Shown: piece by piece, positions 35,914 through 47,018 of the stretch
Layout of the letters: each line of letters opens with the position of its first letter
Numbering within the stretch: position 1 is the stretch's first letter
From: Meconema thalassinum
Lineage: Eukaryota; Arthropoda; Insecta; Orthoptera; Tettigoniidae
Reading direction: 5' to 3'
Length of the DNA stretch: 64,000 nucleotides
NCBI GenBank assembly: GCA_946902985.2
Contig: OX336389.2
Location: 1,289,466,792-1,289,530,791 of the forward strand
Translations under genes and position numbers: made by a program
The notes under the pieces: generated by a model
Told to the model about the DNA's origin: nothing
The model's database searches: none
The model's input: the letters and a program-made list of their open reading frames with translations, nothing else

Positions 35914-38900
35914 GCACAGAGTGACGGCAGATATTTTACTCTGGGAGCCCATCCAACAGGATTTACTCGACGAACGACGAACCACAGTTATGAACCAACA
36001 CGTTTACCCAAAATAGTAGCCACTCTCAATGGATGCAGTGTTATAATTCTGATCGATACTGGCGCAATGATCAGTGTAATCTCTGCAGATTGCTATGCTA
36101 AGTTGAAGGCTAACTCTGAGGTGACAGAGCTGCCTGTTTCCGCTATTCGTGTCAGAGGAGTGATACCTGACCGGGTTGTGACGTGCAAGATACAGGTTTT
36201 GTGCACATTGAGAATCACAAGCCACGTGTATTTGCACGAATTCTTAGTTATGAAAGGTTTGCATCATGATGTCATACTAGGGGCTGATTTCATGAGGAAG
36301 TGTGACGGTATTATCGACATGGGACGCAATACTGTCGAATTTAAACCGAACGAACCTATAGAGATGAACCTTGTGGTAGATGAACCGGAATTCCTGTCCG
36401 AAGTCGACGTTGTCGAGCAACTTAATAGCAAGGAAACTGAGGAAACACTTGATGCCGACGGAGAGGCAGGATTAATATCCACAACCATGCAAGAGAATTT
36501 GGCCTCTACACTAAATGAATATTGGGACATATTCGATACTGCTCCTGGCGAAATTATGAATTATGAATATGACCTCATTTTATTAGACGACTCTCCATTT
36601 CAGAAGAAAATTTACCCGATTGCTGAAAAACACCGCGAGGAAGCTGCAAGGAAGATCCATGAGATGGAAGTAGCAGGCAAGATTAAGAAGTCACCGACTC
36701 CTTTTATGAATCCAATTATACCTGTGGTTAAGGTTGATGGACGTTTGAGGCTTTGTCTCGACGCAAGGGCTTTAAACGAACGCCTGGCTCCCGAGCACGA
36801 CAGACCGCCTAAGATTAGGGACATCCTGAGGAAGTTTAAAGGGAAGAAAATTTTCTCATCATTGGACCTTGTACAATCATATTATCACATCAAGCTGTCC
36901 GAGCATACTCAGAAGTACACTGGCTTCTTATTTGATCAAACCACCTATGTCTTCTGCAAGTTACCATTTGGTTTGAAGAATGCTGGAGCTGCTTTGATTA
37001 GAGCACTAGATGCTAAGTTAGCTCCAGAGGTAAAAGAGAAAGTAATATGTTATGTGGACGACATAATCATCGCTTCTGAGACAGAGGAAGAGCATTTGGC
37101 TACCCTACGCCTTGTTTTTGAAAATCTTCGACAGGCCAATTTCAAGGTCAAGTTTGATAAGTGCAGATTTCTCCAAAGAGAAGTAAATATTGTTGGACAT
37201 ATTATTAATGGAGATGGATATCGACCGAATCCAGCAAAAATCAGAACTGTCACCGCTTTTCCAACGCCAACCCGTGTGAAGCACGTGAGACAATTTTTGG
37301 GAATACTACAATTTTTTGCTGCTCATTGTGAGCGATACTCAGAGACTGTTGCACCACTTCAAAGTCTGCTGAAAAAGAACTGTAGGTGGAATTGGAATGA
37401 TGAGTGTGAGACAGCATTCCAGAAGGCTAAGCAGATGCTAGCGAATTCTATCCAGTTGGAATATCCTGATTATTCACGCAATTTCATTCTTGAAACAGAC
37501 GCATCAGCCATTGGTATTGGAGCTATATTATTGCAGGAGGACGATGATAAGAAACGTCACTACATCGCTTTCTTGAGCAGACGTTTAAGAGCTCACGAAT
37601 CTCACTATTTTACAACAGAAATAGAAGCACTAGCCGTCGTCTATGCATTAGAGTACTGGCAGAAACTTTTGATAGGCCAGAAGATTGTCGTAAGAACCGA
37701 TCACCACGCTTTGACCTTCATCCTACGAACAAGACTGGCAAGTGACAGGATCACTAGATGGACTCTTTTTCTCCAACAGTTCGATCTGGAGATTGTTTAC
37801 AAACCAGGCAGAGAGAATGTATTGGCCGACATCCTCAGCCGGAATCCTGAAACTTCTATTAATGCCATTGACATCGAGGGAGAATGCGAAGAACACCTTC
37901 GCCGACTTCGTTATCTACCCGAAGGACAGAGACGTGAAGAGGAACTTAGACACATCATTCGATTTCTTGAACGAAAGATGGATCCTCAGGATGAGCTTTA
38001 TCCAAGGATTGCTGCCATAGCAGATGACTATCTGATTTACCGTCGCGTTTTGTATAAATTTGTGGACGAAGATCACACCCAACTGCGTGCAGTTATTCCC
38101 AGAAGGTACCAGGAATCTGTCATTCTCATGATACATTTCTCTATTGGTCACGGTGGAACGGACAAGACCATTGCCACCATTAAAGAGTCGTTCACCTGGA
38201 AAAGGTTAGGAACCACTGTCAGAGAGTGTTTACGTGCTTGTGACGCATGCCAGCGGAACAAATACACGTCACACTTATTGAGAGAACCACCTAGACCTAT
38301 ACTACCAACTCAACCCAGAGAGTTGTACGCACAAGATCTTTACGGTCCTATACCTAAAGCCCGTCGTGGGAATCGTTACATTGTAGTCACCATAGATGTG
38401 CTTACAAAATACACAATGCTCCATCCTATTCAGAAGGCTAATTCACATCAAATTATCCAGCGAATAAGACGACAAGTGATACCGGAGGCAGGGAAGCCAC
38501 AATTCTTATTAACTGACCACGGATCGCAATATACTTCTGCAGAATTCGCCAACGCTATGGAGGAACTAGAGATTGGTCATCTTTTGTCATCAATAAGACA
38601 CCCTGAGAGCAATCCAGCGGAATGCGTTATGTCCACTATTGCAAAATTTTGTCGTTTGTATTGTCAGGAGGAACACTGGCGATGGACTGAAGTCCTTGTT
38701 TTGATGGCAAAATGCATTAATTCTACTGTGCATGAAAGCACTGGTCAAATACCTTTGGTCCTGCATTTGAACCAGATGCCACTGAGAGTCTGGAACCGCG
38801 TGATTGTAAATCCACCTTGTTTACAACCATCGCATGCCAGCAGACTGTTAGTTGCTAGAGATACTTTAGACAGACAAGCTGCCAAACGCTTGAGGAGAAC

Positions 38901-39132
38901 AAGACGCCAGAGATTCAGAGAACCACTTGAGGAGGGAGACCTTATCCTTATAAGGAAACCCGGAATTTCTAATCCAATTGACCGCGTATACGGGAAATTT
39001 CTTTCCTTGTATTACGGCCCTAGTCGTGTTAGACAGCCGTTGAATAATGGGAGTTATGTCATTGAAGACATCAGAACTGGAGAACGTATTGGAACTTTCA
39101 ACGCCGCCAATCTAAAAAAAGATCACACATGA
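35914..39132 (+). CDS. pol: Pol polyprotein, element 2 (intact frame)
   Basis: The frame is open from 35914. The first Met (36067) lies just after the protease catalytic Asp codon (36055-36057, LIDTGAMISV), so translation must start upstream or by frameshift from Gag; pol is in +1 relative to gag. Reverse transcriptase has YVDD with catalytic Asp near 37057-37062; RNase H has TDASAIGIG and TTEIEALAV; integrase has H-x4-H, C-x2-C (ACDACQ) and the Asp, Asp, Glu in AQDLYG, LTDHGSQY and NPAECVM. The C-terminal segment ends in FNAANLKK. No internal stop, so this is the most intact coding unit in the window and could still encode active enzymes. Confidence 0.95.
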   Translation, partial: AQSDGRYFTLGAHPTGFTRRTTNHSYEPTRLPKIVATLNGCSVIILIDTGAMISVISADCYAKLKANSEVTELPVSAIRVRGVIPDRVVTCKIQVLCTLRITSHVYLHEFLVMKGLHHDVILGADFMRKCDGIIDMGRNTVEFKPNEPIEMNLVVDEPEFLSEVDVVEQLNSKETEETLDADGEAGLISTTMQENLASTLNEYWDIFDTAPGEIMNYEYDLILLDDSPFQKKIYPIAEKHREEAARKIHEMEVAGKIKKSPTPFMNPIIPVVKVDGRLRLCLDARALNERLAPEHDRPPKIRDILRKFKGKKIFSSLDLVQSYYHIKLSEHTQKYTGFLFDQTTYVFCKLPFGLKNAGAALIRALDAKLAPEVKEKVICYVDDIIIASETEEEHLATLRLVFENLRQANFKVKFDKCRFLQREVNIVGHIINGDGYRPNPAKIRTVTAFPTPTRVKHVRQFLGILQFFAAHCERYSETVAPLQSLLKKNCRWNWNDECETAFQKAKQMLANSIQLEYPDYSRNFILETDASAIGIGAILLQEDDDKKRHYIAFLSRRLRAHESHYFTTEIEALAVVYALEYWQKLLIGQKIVVRTDHHALTFILRTRLASDRITRWTLFLQQFDLEIVYKPGRENVLADILSRNPETSINAIDIEGECEEHLRRLRYLPEGQRREEELRHIIRFLERKMDPQDELYPRIAAIADDYLIYRRVLYKFVDEDHTQLRAVIPRRYQESVILMIHFSIGHGGTDKTIATIKESFTWKRLGTTVRECLRACDACQRNKYTSHLLREPPRPILPTQPRELYAQDLYGPIPKARRGNRYIVVTIDVLTKYTMLHPIQKANSHQIIQRIRRQVIPEAGKPQFLLTDHGSQYTSAEFANAMEELEIGHLLSSIRHPESNPAECVMSTIAKFCRLYCQEEHWRWTEVLVLMAKCINSTVHESTGQIPLVLHLNQMPLRVWNRVIVNPPCLQPSHASRLLVARDTLDRQAAKRLRRTRRQRFREPLEEGDLILIRKPGISNPIDRVYGKFLSLYYGPSRVRQPLNNGSYVIEDIRTGERIGTFNAANLKKDHT

Positions 39133-39182
39133 ATGAATTATAGAGGCAAATAAAATGTCGTCCCAACATTTTCTTTGAAACG

Positions 39183-39195
39183 ACGGAGAGGCAGA
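39183..39195 (+). other. Polypurine tract, element 2
   Basis: ACGGAGAGGCAGA lies immediately before the 3' LTR start at 39196. It is purine-rich with C interruptions, so weaker than a classical tract, but the position is right. Confidence 0.5.
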
Positions 39196-42100
39196 TGAAC
39201 CCGCTGAGCTATGGTTCATGTGATATTTTTGTGACGGAATAACTATTATGGGATGTAGTACTTTTGAACATACCCAGAATACCACGTGGAGCAGAGAGCT
39301 CATGCTATACTCTTTGAAGTAGCGCTCAATTGCATTTTTGACTTTGGAGGTCTTGTTAATCACTTTTATCCTTTCATAAGACTCAGAATATTCTAATTCG
39401 TCATTCTGTATTATTGAATCATTTTGGTGAATGATTATTACGTTTTTGGTAAGGTATAACACTTGCAGATACGCAAGGAGCTATGAAAGTAGTCGCTCAA
39501 TGACTTCGTTTTGGCGACCTACTTCCGAGTGAAAGTCAGTGACGACACTACATCTGGAGATCTGACGCCAGACAGGCGTATTTCGAGTATCCGTCCGTCG
39601 CGACGTGGACATTATAAATATTTTTGTGCTCAAGTGAGCATCCGACTGCATCGTGTGTTGAAAATAACTATACTAACGTTGTCACACATTGTGGACATAT
39701 TATTGTTCTACAAAAGGCCATATTAGGCAATATTTTCTACAAACTGTAATTGGTGCCATACGCCAGATATTTTTCCCACGTGTAAGTGGAAGGGCAAAGT
39801 GCCACGCCGAAAATATAAGAGTTATCGTCTGATAATTGTGCCAAGACGACGTGATTATTACTGCCAACGATCACAACATTATTGCTACGGAAATTCTGAA
39901 TTGAAAATATCAATTTTATCGCGGATGCCACGTGATTGATAAAACGTGATACAATTGCACGTGCTAACAAGCAAAGCATCGCATCGTGTTGAATCTTGAG
40001 GATCAACAGGCTGAAAACTACAAAATACTGTGGAGAACACTATTATTTGCATCGTCCACAATAATCACGCCAAAACGCCGAGAGGAACGAGATATTTCGA
40101 CATTTTCGACATCATGCAAGACATTGAACTTTTCCGCGCCATGGTGAAGAAGACGATTATGGGCTAATACCATTCCGGTATGAGGGAGACGTCGTGATGG
40201 AGACCACCAGTTTGATGGAACGTCAGGATGCCGAGGACGCAGACGAAGGAACGTGGATGCCGACTTCCAAGCACATTCCAGACCTTTTTGGGAGACCATC
40301 ATCCGGAGGCGAACGAACCTTGGTTGCTTGGGAGGTCCAGATTGGTGAATCCGTGGAGGACAGGACCATGCTGGAGAGCCAAGCAGAGTTTTTCGCGACC
40401 CTGGTCGATGAATGTCTGAGCCGATGTGAGAGCTACCAAAAGTCGTGAGTTTGGGCACCCTTTCTTTTGTAATAGTCCGCGGTGGTATATTTAGATATCG
40501 TAGTTTTTTTTGTGAATCAACCGCACTTATGTGTCAGCCATTTGCTAGGTAGGGTTGTAATTAGTATAATTGTTGTTTATTTCAGTCATTGTGAGTCACC
40601 CTGTGGGGTAGACCAGTTTTGGTTAACCCTGGTGCCGTCCTGATGGACGTCGTACCACGTTATAGCCGACCCACTGCCAAACATGACTGTAATCATTTGC
40701 AGCTATTTTGCTCAGCCATGTGTAGGATATTTATCCGTGGTTTCATTCAGATGTCATCGTCACTTTATTTAACTGCAATCTTCGCAACCAGTCTGTTGAG
40801 ACTTATGACCTCGTTAGATAGGTCGTATCGTTAGGAAACCAACTGTAGTTTCCAGTTTTATAAAAATATGCTGTATTTTCATTTTTGAAAGCGCTCAGAA
40901 GCCAATTTATAGTCAAATACTGACAGATTTATTATTTTGGAGAAAGTGTAGATGTCAAGCATCGAACTAAGTGCACTATCGCATCATTATGCAGGTCTAG
41001 AGTTGCAGATCTGTGCCATATTTATCAATTTGTTACTACTTTGTTTCTGTCATGAGGACACAGGTGTTAATGTTATACTGATAACTTAATAAGTGTTATA
41101 TCTTTGATGAGCAAAGAAGCTCGTGAGACATGCTGTTATGTCTGTGATTTACTATTCTTTGAAATGAAGGACTGCGATACTTTATTGTACAGTTAAATTG
41201 TAACGTGTTTAGCACACGGATTCTATAAGGTTTTTGAACCAAGCATATGCTAAGAATGACAAGGCCAAATATTACGGTATTATATAATGTTAAAACTAGC
41301 CAGCCTTGCCTGTTGAAAAATGTGGTCAGTGAAGGACTGCAATTTGTGAAGTTGTCACCAATAAACTGGTTTGTTGACCCACTAACCTTGAAAACAAATG
41401 CTTGAAAGCGAGACAGAACTACGATAACATAGGACAGAATGTTGATTTCATTCATCTCTTTCTTTCAATGCAGCTATTGCTCATGAAACCCAGTGTTTCT
41501 TACTGTATTTTTGTTCATTTGTTTTTCTTGGATTTTCATACTGTTAGTTAGATATTTTGCTGCGAGGAATGTCATTTCGACATGTCCAGGGTTGTCAGGT
41601 TTCTTTATGCATTGTTGGCGATCCTCTTGAGAGAGGCAAATTATAATGAAGGCAATTTGGTTATTAAATGCGAGGTTTTTGCCGCAGGTAACCCATGATA
41701 TTATGTGCCTTGAGTGAGTAAGACGTGCCATTGTTGTAAGTCGCGCATCTGTTGTTGTTATGAGGCATTATTATGAGAGTTGTTGAAAGCGAGGTATTTA
41801 CCGCTGATAACTCGTGTTATTGTGAGTCCGAGCCGAGTTTGCTCGTTGAGTTTTCCGACTATTGAGTCGATGTTTTGCTGCGGGAGAATGATCTTTAGAA
41901 GACTACTCCTTGTCAGGCCTTTGTCAGAATACGCCATAAACCTACGGAAGGAACATAAACCGACATAATAAACATCATCCGCATAATTGTTTTAAACAAG
42001 ATCTAACTAACATATTATTTCCATTTAAACTTTGACATTCTTACATTTGAACCTGCTGACATGGCCGTGCAGATGAAGGGATTCCCTTTATTGGAAACGA

Positions 42101-43088
42101 CGAAGACTGTAGACAGTTTTGTTGTGACCTGGCGCACACATGAACCATTAGTTCATAGTGTGTGGAGCGCAGGCCATGTGATTGTCAGACGTGGTTTTAA
42201 CTACGCTATCACCGACATTACTATCAAGCTAGATGACAATGGTTTACAAAGAGTTAACCATGGGGCAGGAAGGCATTATAATAAAAACTGTGTTGTACTA
42301 TAATTATTGATGTCATGAAACTGTATTTTTCCCCATGTTACCTTTATTGCGTGCTATTTAGCACATGATTGTTGATTAGATTAATTGTTTTTAAATGGCT
42401 GTACACTTAGCTTTGTATTGTAACTGTTTTGCTATTACGGACGTCACCGCCGTAACTTTGAATGTTAACTGATAGGACTTAGCTAGAAAAGTTAAATGTA
42501 AATGTGGAAATGGTACCACCATAACATAGCTTTGCTTTGCTCCTTCACTTAAATGTAACTTCATATTAGCTTGATCATGTAACTTGTATTAGGGATTTTG
42601 CGTCGTACCATTTACCCAGCGTTGTTGCTGTTGCTTACTTATTGTGTATTAGATCTTTCGCGAGGGTTAATGTAACTTCATTGTTAGGGACTTGAACTTT
42701 TATTATCATTAACTTTTAGCTTGCGGATTAGCCGAATATAACCCTCCGAACTAGGATAGGGGTTTGTGGAAATCTACAATAAATTTTCACGGTGTTTTAC
42801 ATAAGCCTGGATGTTTAATTTCACAGTCTAGTTTTTGAGGTGAACCTTTCCTTAGGCCGTCTTTGACCATCGCAACCATGTACCACGCTCCCCGTGGACT
42901 ATAGAACCTCGTGCCGCATTGGCCTATTGTTAGGAAGTTCACCTGATCCTCACGGCAAACTTTTAAAGGTCCGACGGGGGAGATGTTAGGAGAGTCATCG
43001 CGGTTGTTGGCTATCCCGACAGCTTTACCGGAGGACTTCTGAAGGTCACTCACAAATATGTGCCGTTGCCACCCGGCTGACGGTCACA
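39196..43088 (+). repeat. 3' LTR of element 2 (3893 bp)
   Basis: Matches 28948-32839 with scattered substitutions and one extra T near 42389. The polyA signal candidate AATAAA is at 42778-42783. It ends GGTCACA at 43088, directly before the ATAT duplication and the resumed polymerase gene. Confidence 0.97.
39613..39620 (+). promoter_or_regulatory. TATA box of element 2 3' LTR
   Basis: TATAAATA at the same offset as in the 5' LTR; it could drive transcription outward into the Polinton genes downstream. Confidence 0.45.
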
Positions 43089-44265
43089 ATATGGATATGC
43101 TATGATGGAATATCTTCCAACAGATGGTTTTAAATGGGTTGCAAATGTTGAAAGGTTTAATGTTTTAAATATTGATGATACTTCAGAAATCGGATATATC
43201 TTGGAAGTAGATTTGAGTTATCCTCAAGAGTTACATGACAAACATTCAGATTACCCTCTATGTACAGAAAAGTTTACAAAGCTAATGGCTACCCTAGATA
43301 ATAAAGAACGTTATGTTTTGCATTATAGAATGTTAAAGCAATGTATTCAATTAGGAATGAAATTAGAACGTATTCACAGAATAATCGAATTCAATCAGAG
43401 TCAATGGCTAAAACCATATATTGATGTGAACACAGAGAAACGAAAACAGGCAAAAGATGATTTTGAAAAAAAAAATTATGAATAATGCAATTTTTGGTCG
43501 TTCACTGATGAATGTGAGGACGTTAAGGGACATCAAATGGGTTACCAAATGGCATGGAGCCTATGGTGCTAAGTCTTTAATAGCTAAGGCTAATTTTAAA
43601 CTTAGAATTATATTCGATGAACAATGTATGGTCATTGAGATGAGCAGACTAAAGATTTTTCACAATCAACCAGTATATGTTGGTGCATCTACAGTATAAT
43701 AGATTTGTCTGAATGAAAAATGATTGACTTTCATTACAATGTTATTTTAGCAAATCCTGAATCAATTGTAAGGTTGTTATACACAGACACAGATAGTTTT
43801 ATGTATATATTCTATTATGATATTTATGAGTTCATAAAACAGCATTCAAATTTCTTTGATACTGGAAACTATGAAACAAACAATCCTTTTGGCATTGTGA
43901 GACAAAATAAAGGTGAAATTGGTTTAATGAAAGATGAACATGCTGGAAGGATTGTTGAAGAATTTGTGGGGTTAAGACCCAAAATGTATGCAATAAAATT
44001 GTGTGATGAAATGAATAGCTTGTGTAAGACTAAAGGCATTAAGAAGAGCGTGAGTAAAACTATGAATATTGATGAGTATCGAAAGTGTCTTTATAACAGA
44101 GATCAAGCCAGCAAAGTTCAAGTTTGTATAATTTCAAAATCTCATTCTGTATTTACTGTTCGGCAAAATAAGTTGGCAATTTCATCAAACGATGATAAAA
44201 GACACATAACTGAAAACGGAATAGTTACTTTACCGTTTGGTCATTTTTCTCTGAAAAATGATTAG
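43089..44265 (+). pseudogene. polB: Family B DNA polymerase, palm/thumb part (broken)
   Basis: This continues the gene interrupted at 28947; the ATAT at 43089-43092 is the second copy of the target duplication. Motif B-like NNAIFGRSLM (43480-43509) and motif C YTDTDS (about 43780-43797), with the catalytic Asp pair, are present. Breaks: a frame slip in the A-run at 43464-43473, a second slip near 43690, and TGA at 43714-43716. The last frame runs from about 43720 to 44265 with the usual FVGLRPKMYA region. All motifs are preserved although the frame is not, so decay is recent or some breaks are sequence errors at homopolymers. Confidence 0.92.
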
Positions 44266-44446
44266 AAACAAATTTGAGATTAAAGCACTTCATCTCTCTT
44301 ACATACTTTATTTCTTTCACACACACTTTTATTCTGTTAATAATACTAATTTTTGTGTGTTCCTTTGATTATGAAAAAGAGAATGAATAATAACCCAAAT
44401 TTTGTGTGTATTATTTAAAACTCCTCCCCCCACCATTCCCATTTTC

Positions 44447-44488
<42 letters not shown>

Positions 44489-44512
44489 CATTATATTACT
44501 TATCATTTAGTA
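44266..44512. other. Intergenic spacer with TA repeat
   Basis: A TA microsatellite occupies about 44452-44483, between the polymerase and the PLA2 gene. A C-rich stretch precedes it. No gene seen. Confidence 0.7.
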
Positions 44513-45165
44513 ATGGTGCGTTGTAAGAGGAGCAACTCTGCCACTCAATACAAACGATCAGGAAGTGGATCATTCATTAGTCGTGTACTTAATAAAACTA
44601 TTGATAATTTACCTGTGGAATTACACATTCCGGGATATGAATATTGTGGACCAGGAACAAAATTAGAAAAGCGATTGAGCCGTGGTGATCCAGGAATAAA
44701 TATATTAGATAAAGCGTGCAAAGAGCACGACATTGTTTACGCAAATCATAAAGATTCAAACAAAAGAAGAGAGGCTGATGAAATTTTAGCTTCAAAAGCT
44801 TGGTCTCGTGTAAAATCTCGTGACGCATCATTAGGAGAGAGAGCGGCTGCACTAACAGTCAGTGGCAAAATCAAAGCTAAGTCTAAGCTTGGTGGAGGTA
44901 AACGAAAATTAAATATAAAAAACAAGAAAAGATTAAAAAAAAGAGAGTATCGAAAAAGCAAGGTGGTATTTTACCCCTACTTCCGATATTTGCAGCCTTG
45001 TCGGGCTTGGGGGGTCTAGCAGGCGGAGCAGCCGGGGTAGCGTCTGCTATAAACAAAGCGAAAGCTGCACAAGAAGAATTAAAAGAAATGAAAAGACACA
45101 ATCGAATGATAGAAGCAATGCGAGGAAAAGCAGGTCAAGGCATTTATTTAAATTCTCCTGCATAA
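44513..45165 (+). pseudogene. Minor virion protein with parvovirus-type phospholipase A2 domain
   Basis: The N-terminal ~100 residues match the phospholipase A2 domain best known from parvovirus VP1: calcium loop YCGPGT (residues 44-49) and catalytic His72-Asp73 in ACKEHDIVYA. This enzyme hydrolyses phospholipids and in parvoviruses breaches the endosome during entry. A Lys/Arg-rich segment follows. The 168-aa frame stops at 45017-45019, but after a one-base slip near 44960 another frame continues to 45165 with a Gly/Ala/Leu hydrophobic stretch and a GQGIYL motif that I associate with Polinton minor capsid proteins. The original protein probably had both parts. Key PLA2 residues are intact. 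Confidence 0.85.
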
Positions 45166-45557
45166 AAAAGATAATTAACCAAATACCAAATAAAGGATTA
45201 AGTAATTTCGATTTAGCTAAATACGCACATCAATTAAAGATTCCAAATTTTAGAGGAGTCTTTATGCGAGATACGTTACCAAGACATCCTCGAAAAAAAG
45301 AAAACTGTATTGTTAACCTTGAACCGATGGTTAAATCTGGTTCCCATTGGGTGGCTTTCAGTAAACGAGGTAAATACGTGCATTATTTTGATAGTATCGG
45401 TAATTTAAGACCGCCATTAGAAATTTTAACATATCTTAAAAATTGTTATCTACAATATAATTTTCATTCATATCAATCAATTACTTCTTCGATTTGTGGA
45501 CATTTATGTTTAGTCTTCTTGTATTGTATAAATAAGGGAAACACAGACTGTCTTTAA
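45162..45557 (+). CDS. Adenain-like cysteine protease (start unresolved)
   Basis: Maturation protease of adenovirus/Polinton type that cleaves capsid precursors. Catalytic pattern: GSHWVAF (His), YFDSIGNLRPP (acidic residue) and SICGHLCLVFLY (Cys in the CGH motif, near 45498). FRGVFMRDTLP precedes them. The first Met in frame is 45264, inside the conserved region, while the frame is open upstream through 45162 and into the previous gene. The start may therefore have been lost or may use a non-ATG codon. The length (~130 residues) is slightly short for the family. Confidence 0.88.
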   Translation: MKKIINQIPNKGLSNFDLAKYAHQLKIPNFRGVFMRDTLPRHPRKKENCIVNLEPMVKSGSHWVAFSKRGKYVHYFDSIGNLRPPLEILTYLKNCYLQYNFHSYQSITSSICGHLCLVFLYCINKGNTDCL

Positions 45558-45568
45558 ACTTTTCAAAG

Positions 45569-46692
45569 ATGGCTTTCGAAAGACGGATAACTCTTGACGG
45601 TAAAGGCTCATAGATTGATGTTACATTGGAGAACCCGCTTCATCTTGTAGGAGCAGAGTTTTTTGAAATAGGACCTGCAGGATTGTATACATCTAATTCT
45701 ATTCGAAATGTTACCAACCGAAATAATAAATTTCGCATTCATTTTACTAATTTTTTGTTATCAATTGATTTAGTGGTACCACCAGGTATTTATGAATTTG
45801 AAGATCTAGCCTCAACATTTGATGATTTACTTAGTTATCACTCATTGTCGAAACTTATAACAAATCATATACAAAAAAACCAAATCTGTATTTGGAAGAG
45901 GATATAAATGGAAAAGGACGCAACCGTCTTGTTTTGTCTTCTCCGTTTAATATTGATTTCAGTGTACCCAACAGTGTAGCAGATGCTTTAGGTATTGAAA
46001 AGAAAGTTTACCCTAAAGAGAATAAAAAAGAAATTGAGATTGATCGAAATAGAAACGAAAGTGAAGTAAAAATTAACGAAAATAATAACGTTATAGCCAT
46101 AAAGATGAACGATGTGGATACAACAATTTTAATAATACCTGATGCTAGCTATACGTTTCAACAATTAAGTGCAAAGATTAATGAATTATTACTAGCACAT
46201 TTATTATCAGTTTTATTAGGTGAAAAAGACAAATTTCCTTCATATATTTATATTAATTATGATAAAGTGTTCTCTAATTGTAAACTATATTCGAAAAACT
46301 TTGCTATAGATTTTGGTGTTGCAGATTCTATTGCAGATTTGTTAGGATTTTCTCATAAAAAGTTCGAGGCAAACACAACTCATCATTCTGAATATATGAT
46401 TAAAATTAACACTGTTAATAGTATTCGAGTATGTTGCAACCTTGTGTTCGGTACGAGTTCTTATTTGAACCATAAACCAACACACTCTTTATATAATTTT
46501 AAAGCTCATGTTCCTGCTGGTTATCAGATTGTTGTACCACCAACAACAATTAATTTTTTGCCTATGAACAGCAAGGTTATTCAACATGTATCTGTGCAAC
46601 TTGAAGATCGTCTTCAACAGCTCATTGATTTGCAAGATGAAGATTTAACTGTAGAATTAATTATTCGTCCAGCACGTTATCTTGCTATATAA
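45569..46692 (+). pseudogene. Penton-like minor capsid protein (broken)
   Basis: Starts at Met 45569 (MAFERRITLDGKGS), meets TAG about 14 codons later (near 45611), and continues through 45626-45907. It then slips one frame near 45890 into 45892-46692. The second part contains the pattern IDFGVADSIADLLGF, SIRVCCNLVFGTS, VPAGYQIVVPP and ends in IIRPARYLAI. I recognise this as the penton-type (single jelly-roll) minor capsid protein of Polintons, which would fill the capsid vertices. Assignment rests on these motifs and on its place between the protease and the major capsid gene. Confidence 0.72.
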
Positions 46693-46756
46693 AGTAATGA
46701 AATACTGTTATATTTTCATTCTAGTTGAGTAAGCTTACTAGAAAACATTCACAAAT

Positions 46757-46951
46757 ATGGTTATACTATATAATACTCAAAGTTTGAAAAAAAAGAAGTC
46801 GACTCTGATTCGAAAAAGAAATATAAATCAATCAGCTAAAATTTCTAAAAAAACAAAAACAAAACAACGCCATCACACTTTAAAATCTAAGAAACAGTTA
46901 TCGAGTAACAATAAACATTTCTTACAGTCTTTAGGCTATCGCGTACTTTAA
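46757..46951 (+). CDS. Small basic virion/core protein (64 aa)
   Basis: About one third of residues are Lys or Arg, mostly in the middle, and the C-terminus FLQSLGYRVL resembles a motif I recall from the small basic proteins of Polintons and adintoviruses. It sits just before the major capsid gene. A role in condensing DNA inside the capsid, like adenovirus core proteins, is likely but inferred. It is unbroken. Confidence 0.6.
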   Translation: MVILYNTQSLKKKKSTLIRKRNINQSAKISKKTKTKQRHHTLKSKKQLSSNNKHFLQSLGYRVL

Positions 46952-47018
46952 TTTCAATATAAATATATATGCAATTGTTAATCTTATTTAATTTCTATCT
47001 ATATTTGCAGCTGTTAAC

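Larger units (their letters stand above)
28948..43088 (+). mobile_element. Ty3/Gypsy LTR retrotransposon, element 2, complete, inserted in polB
   Basis: Two direct repeats of 3892 and 3893 bp bound gag and pol. The 4-bp target duplication ATAT (28944-28947, 43089-43092) and the TGAACCC...GGTCACA ends fix the borders exactly. I noticed about two dozen differences between the LTRs by eye, so divergence is under 1% and insertion is recent. Internal region 32840-39195. Gag has one frame slip; Pol is open throughout. It is related to elements 1 and 3 but clearly a different family member. Confidence 0.98.

Noticed and set aside
43464..43473. Programmed frameshift in the polymerase A-run
   Set aside because: The gene has other stops and slips, including substitutions, so decay or sequence error is simpler.
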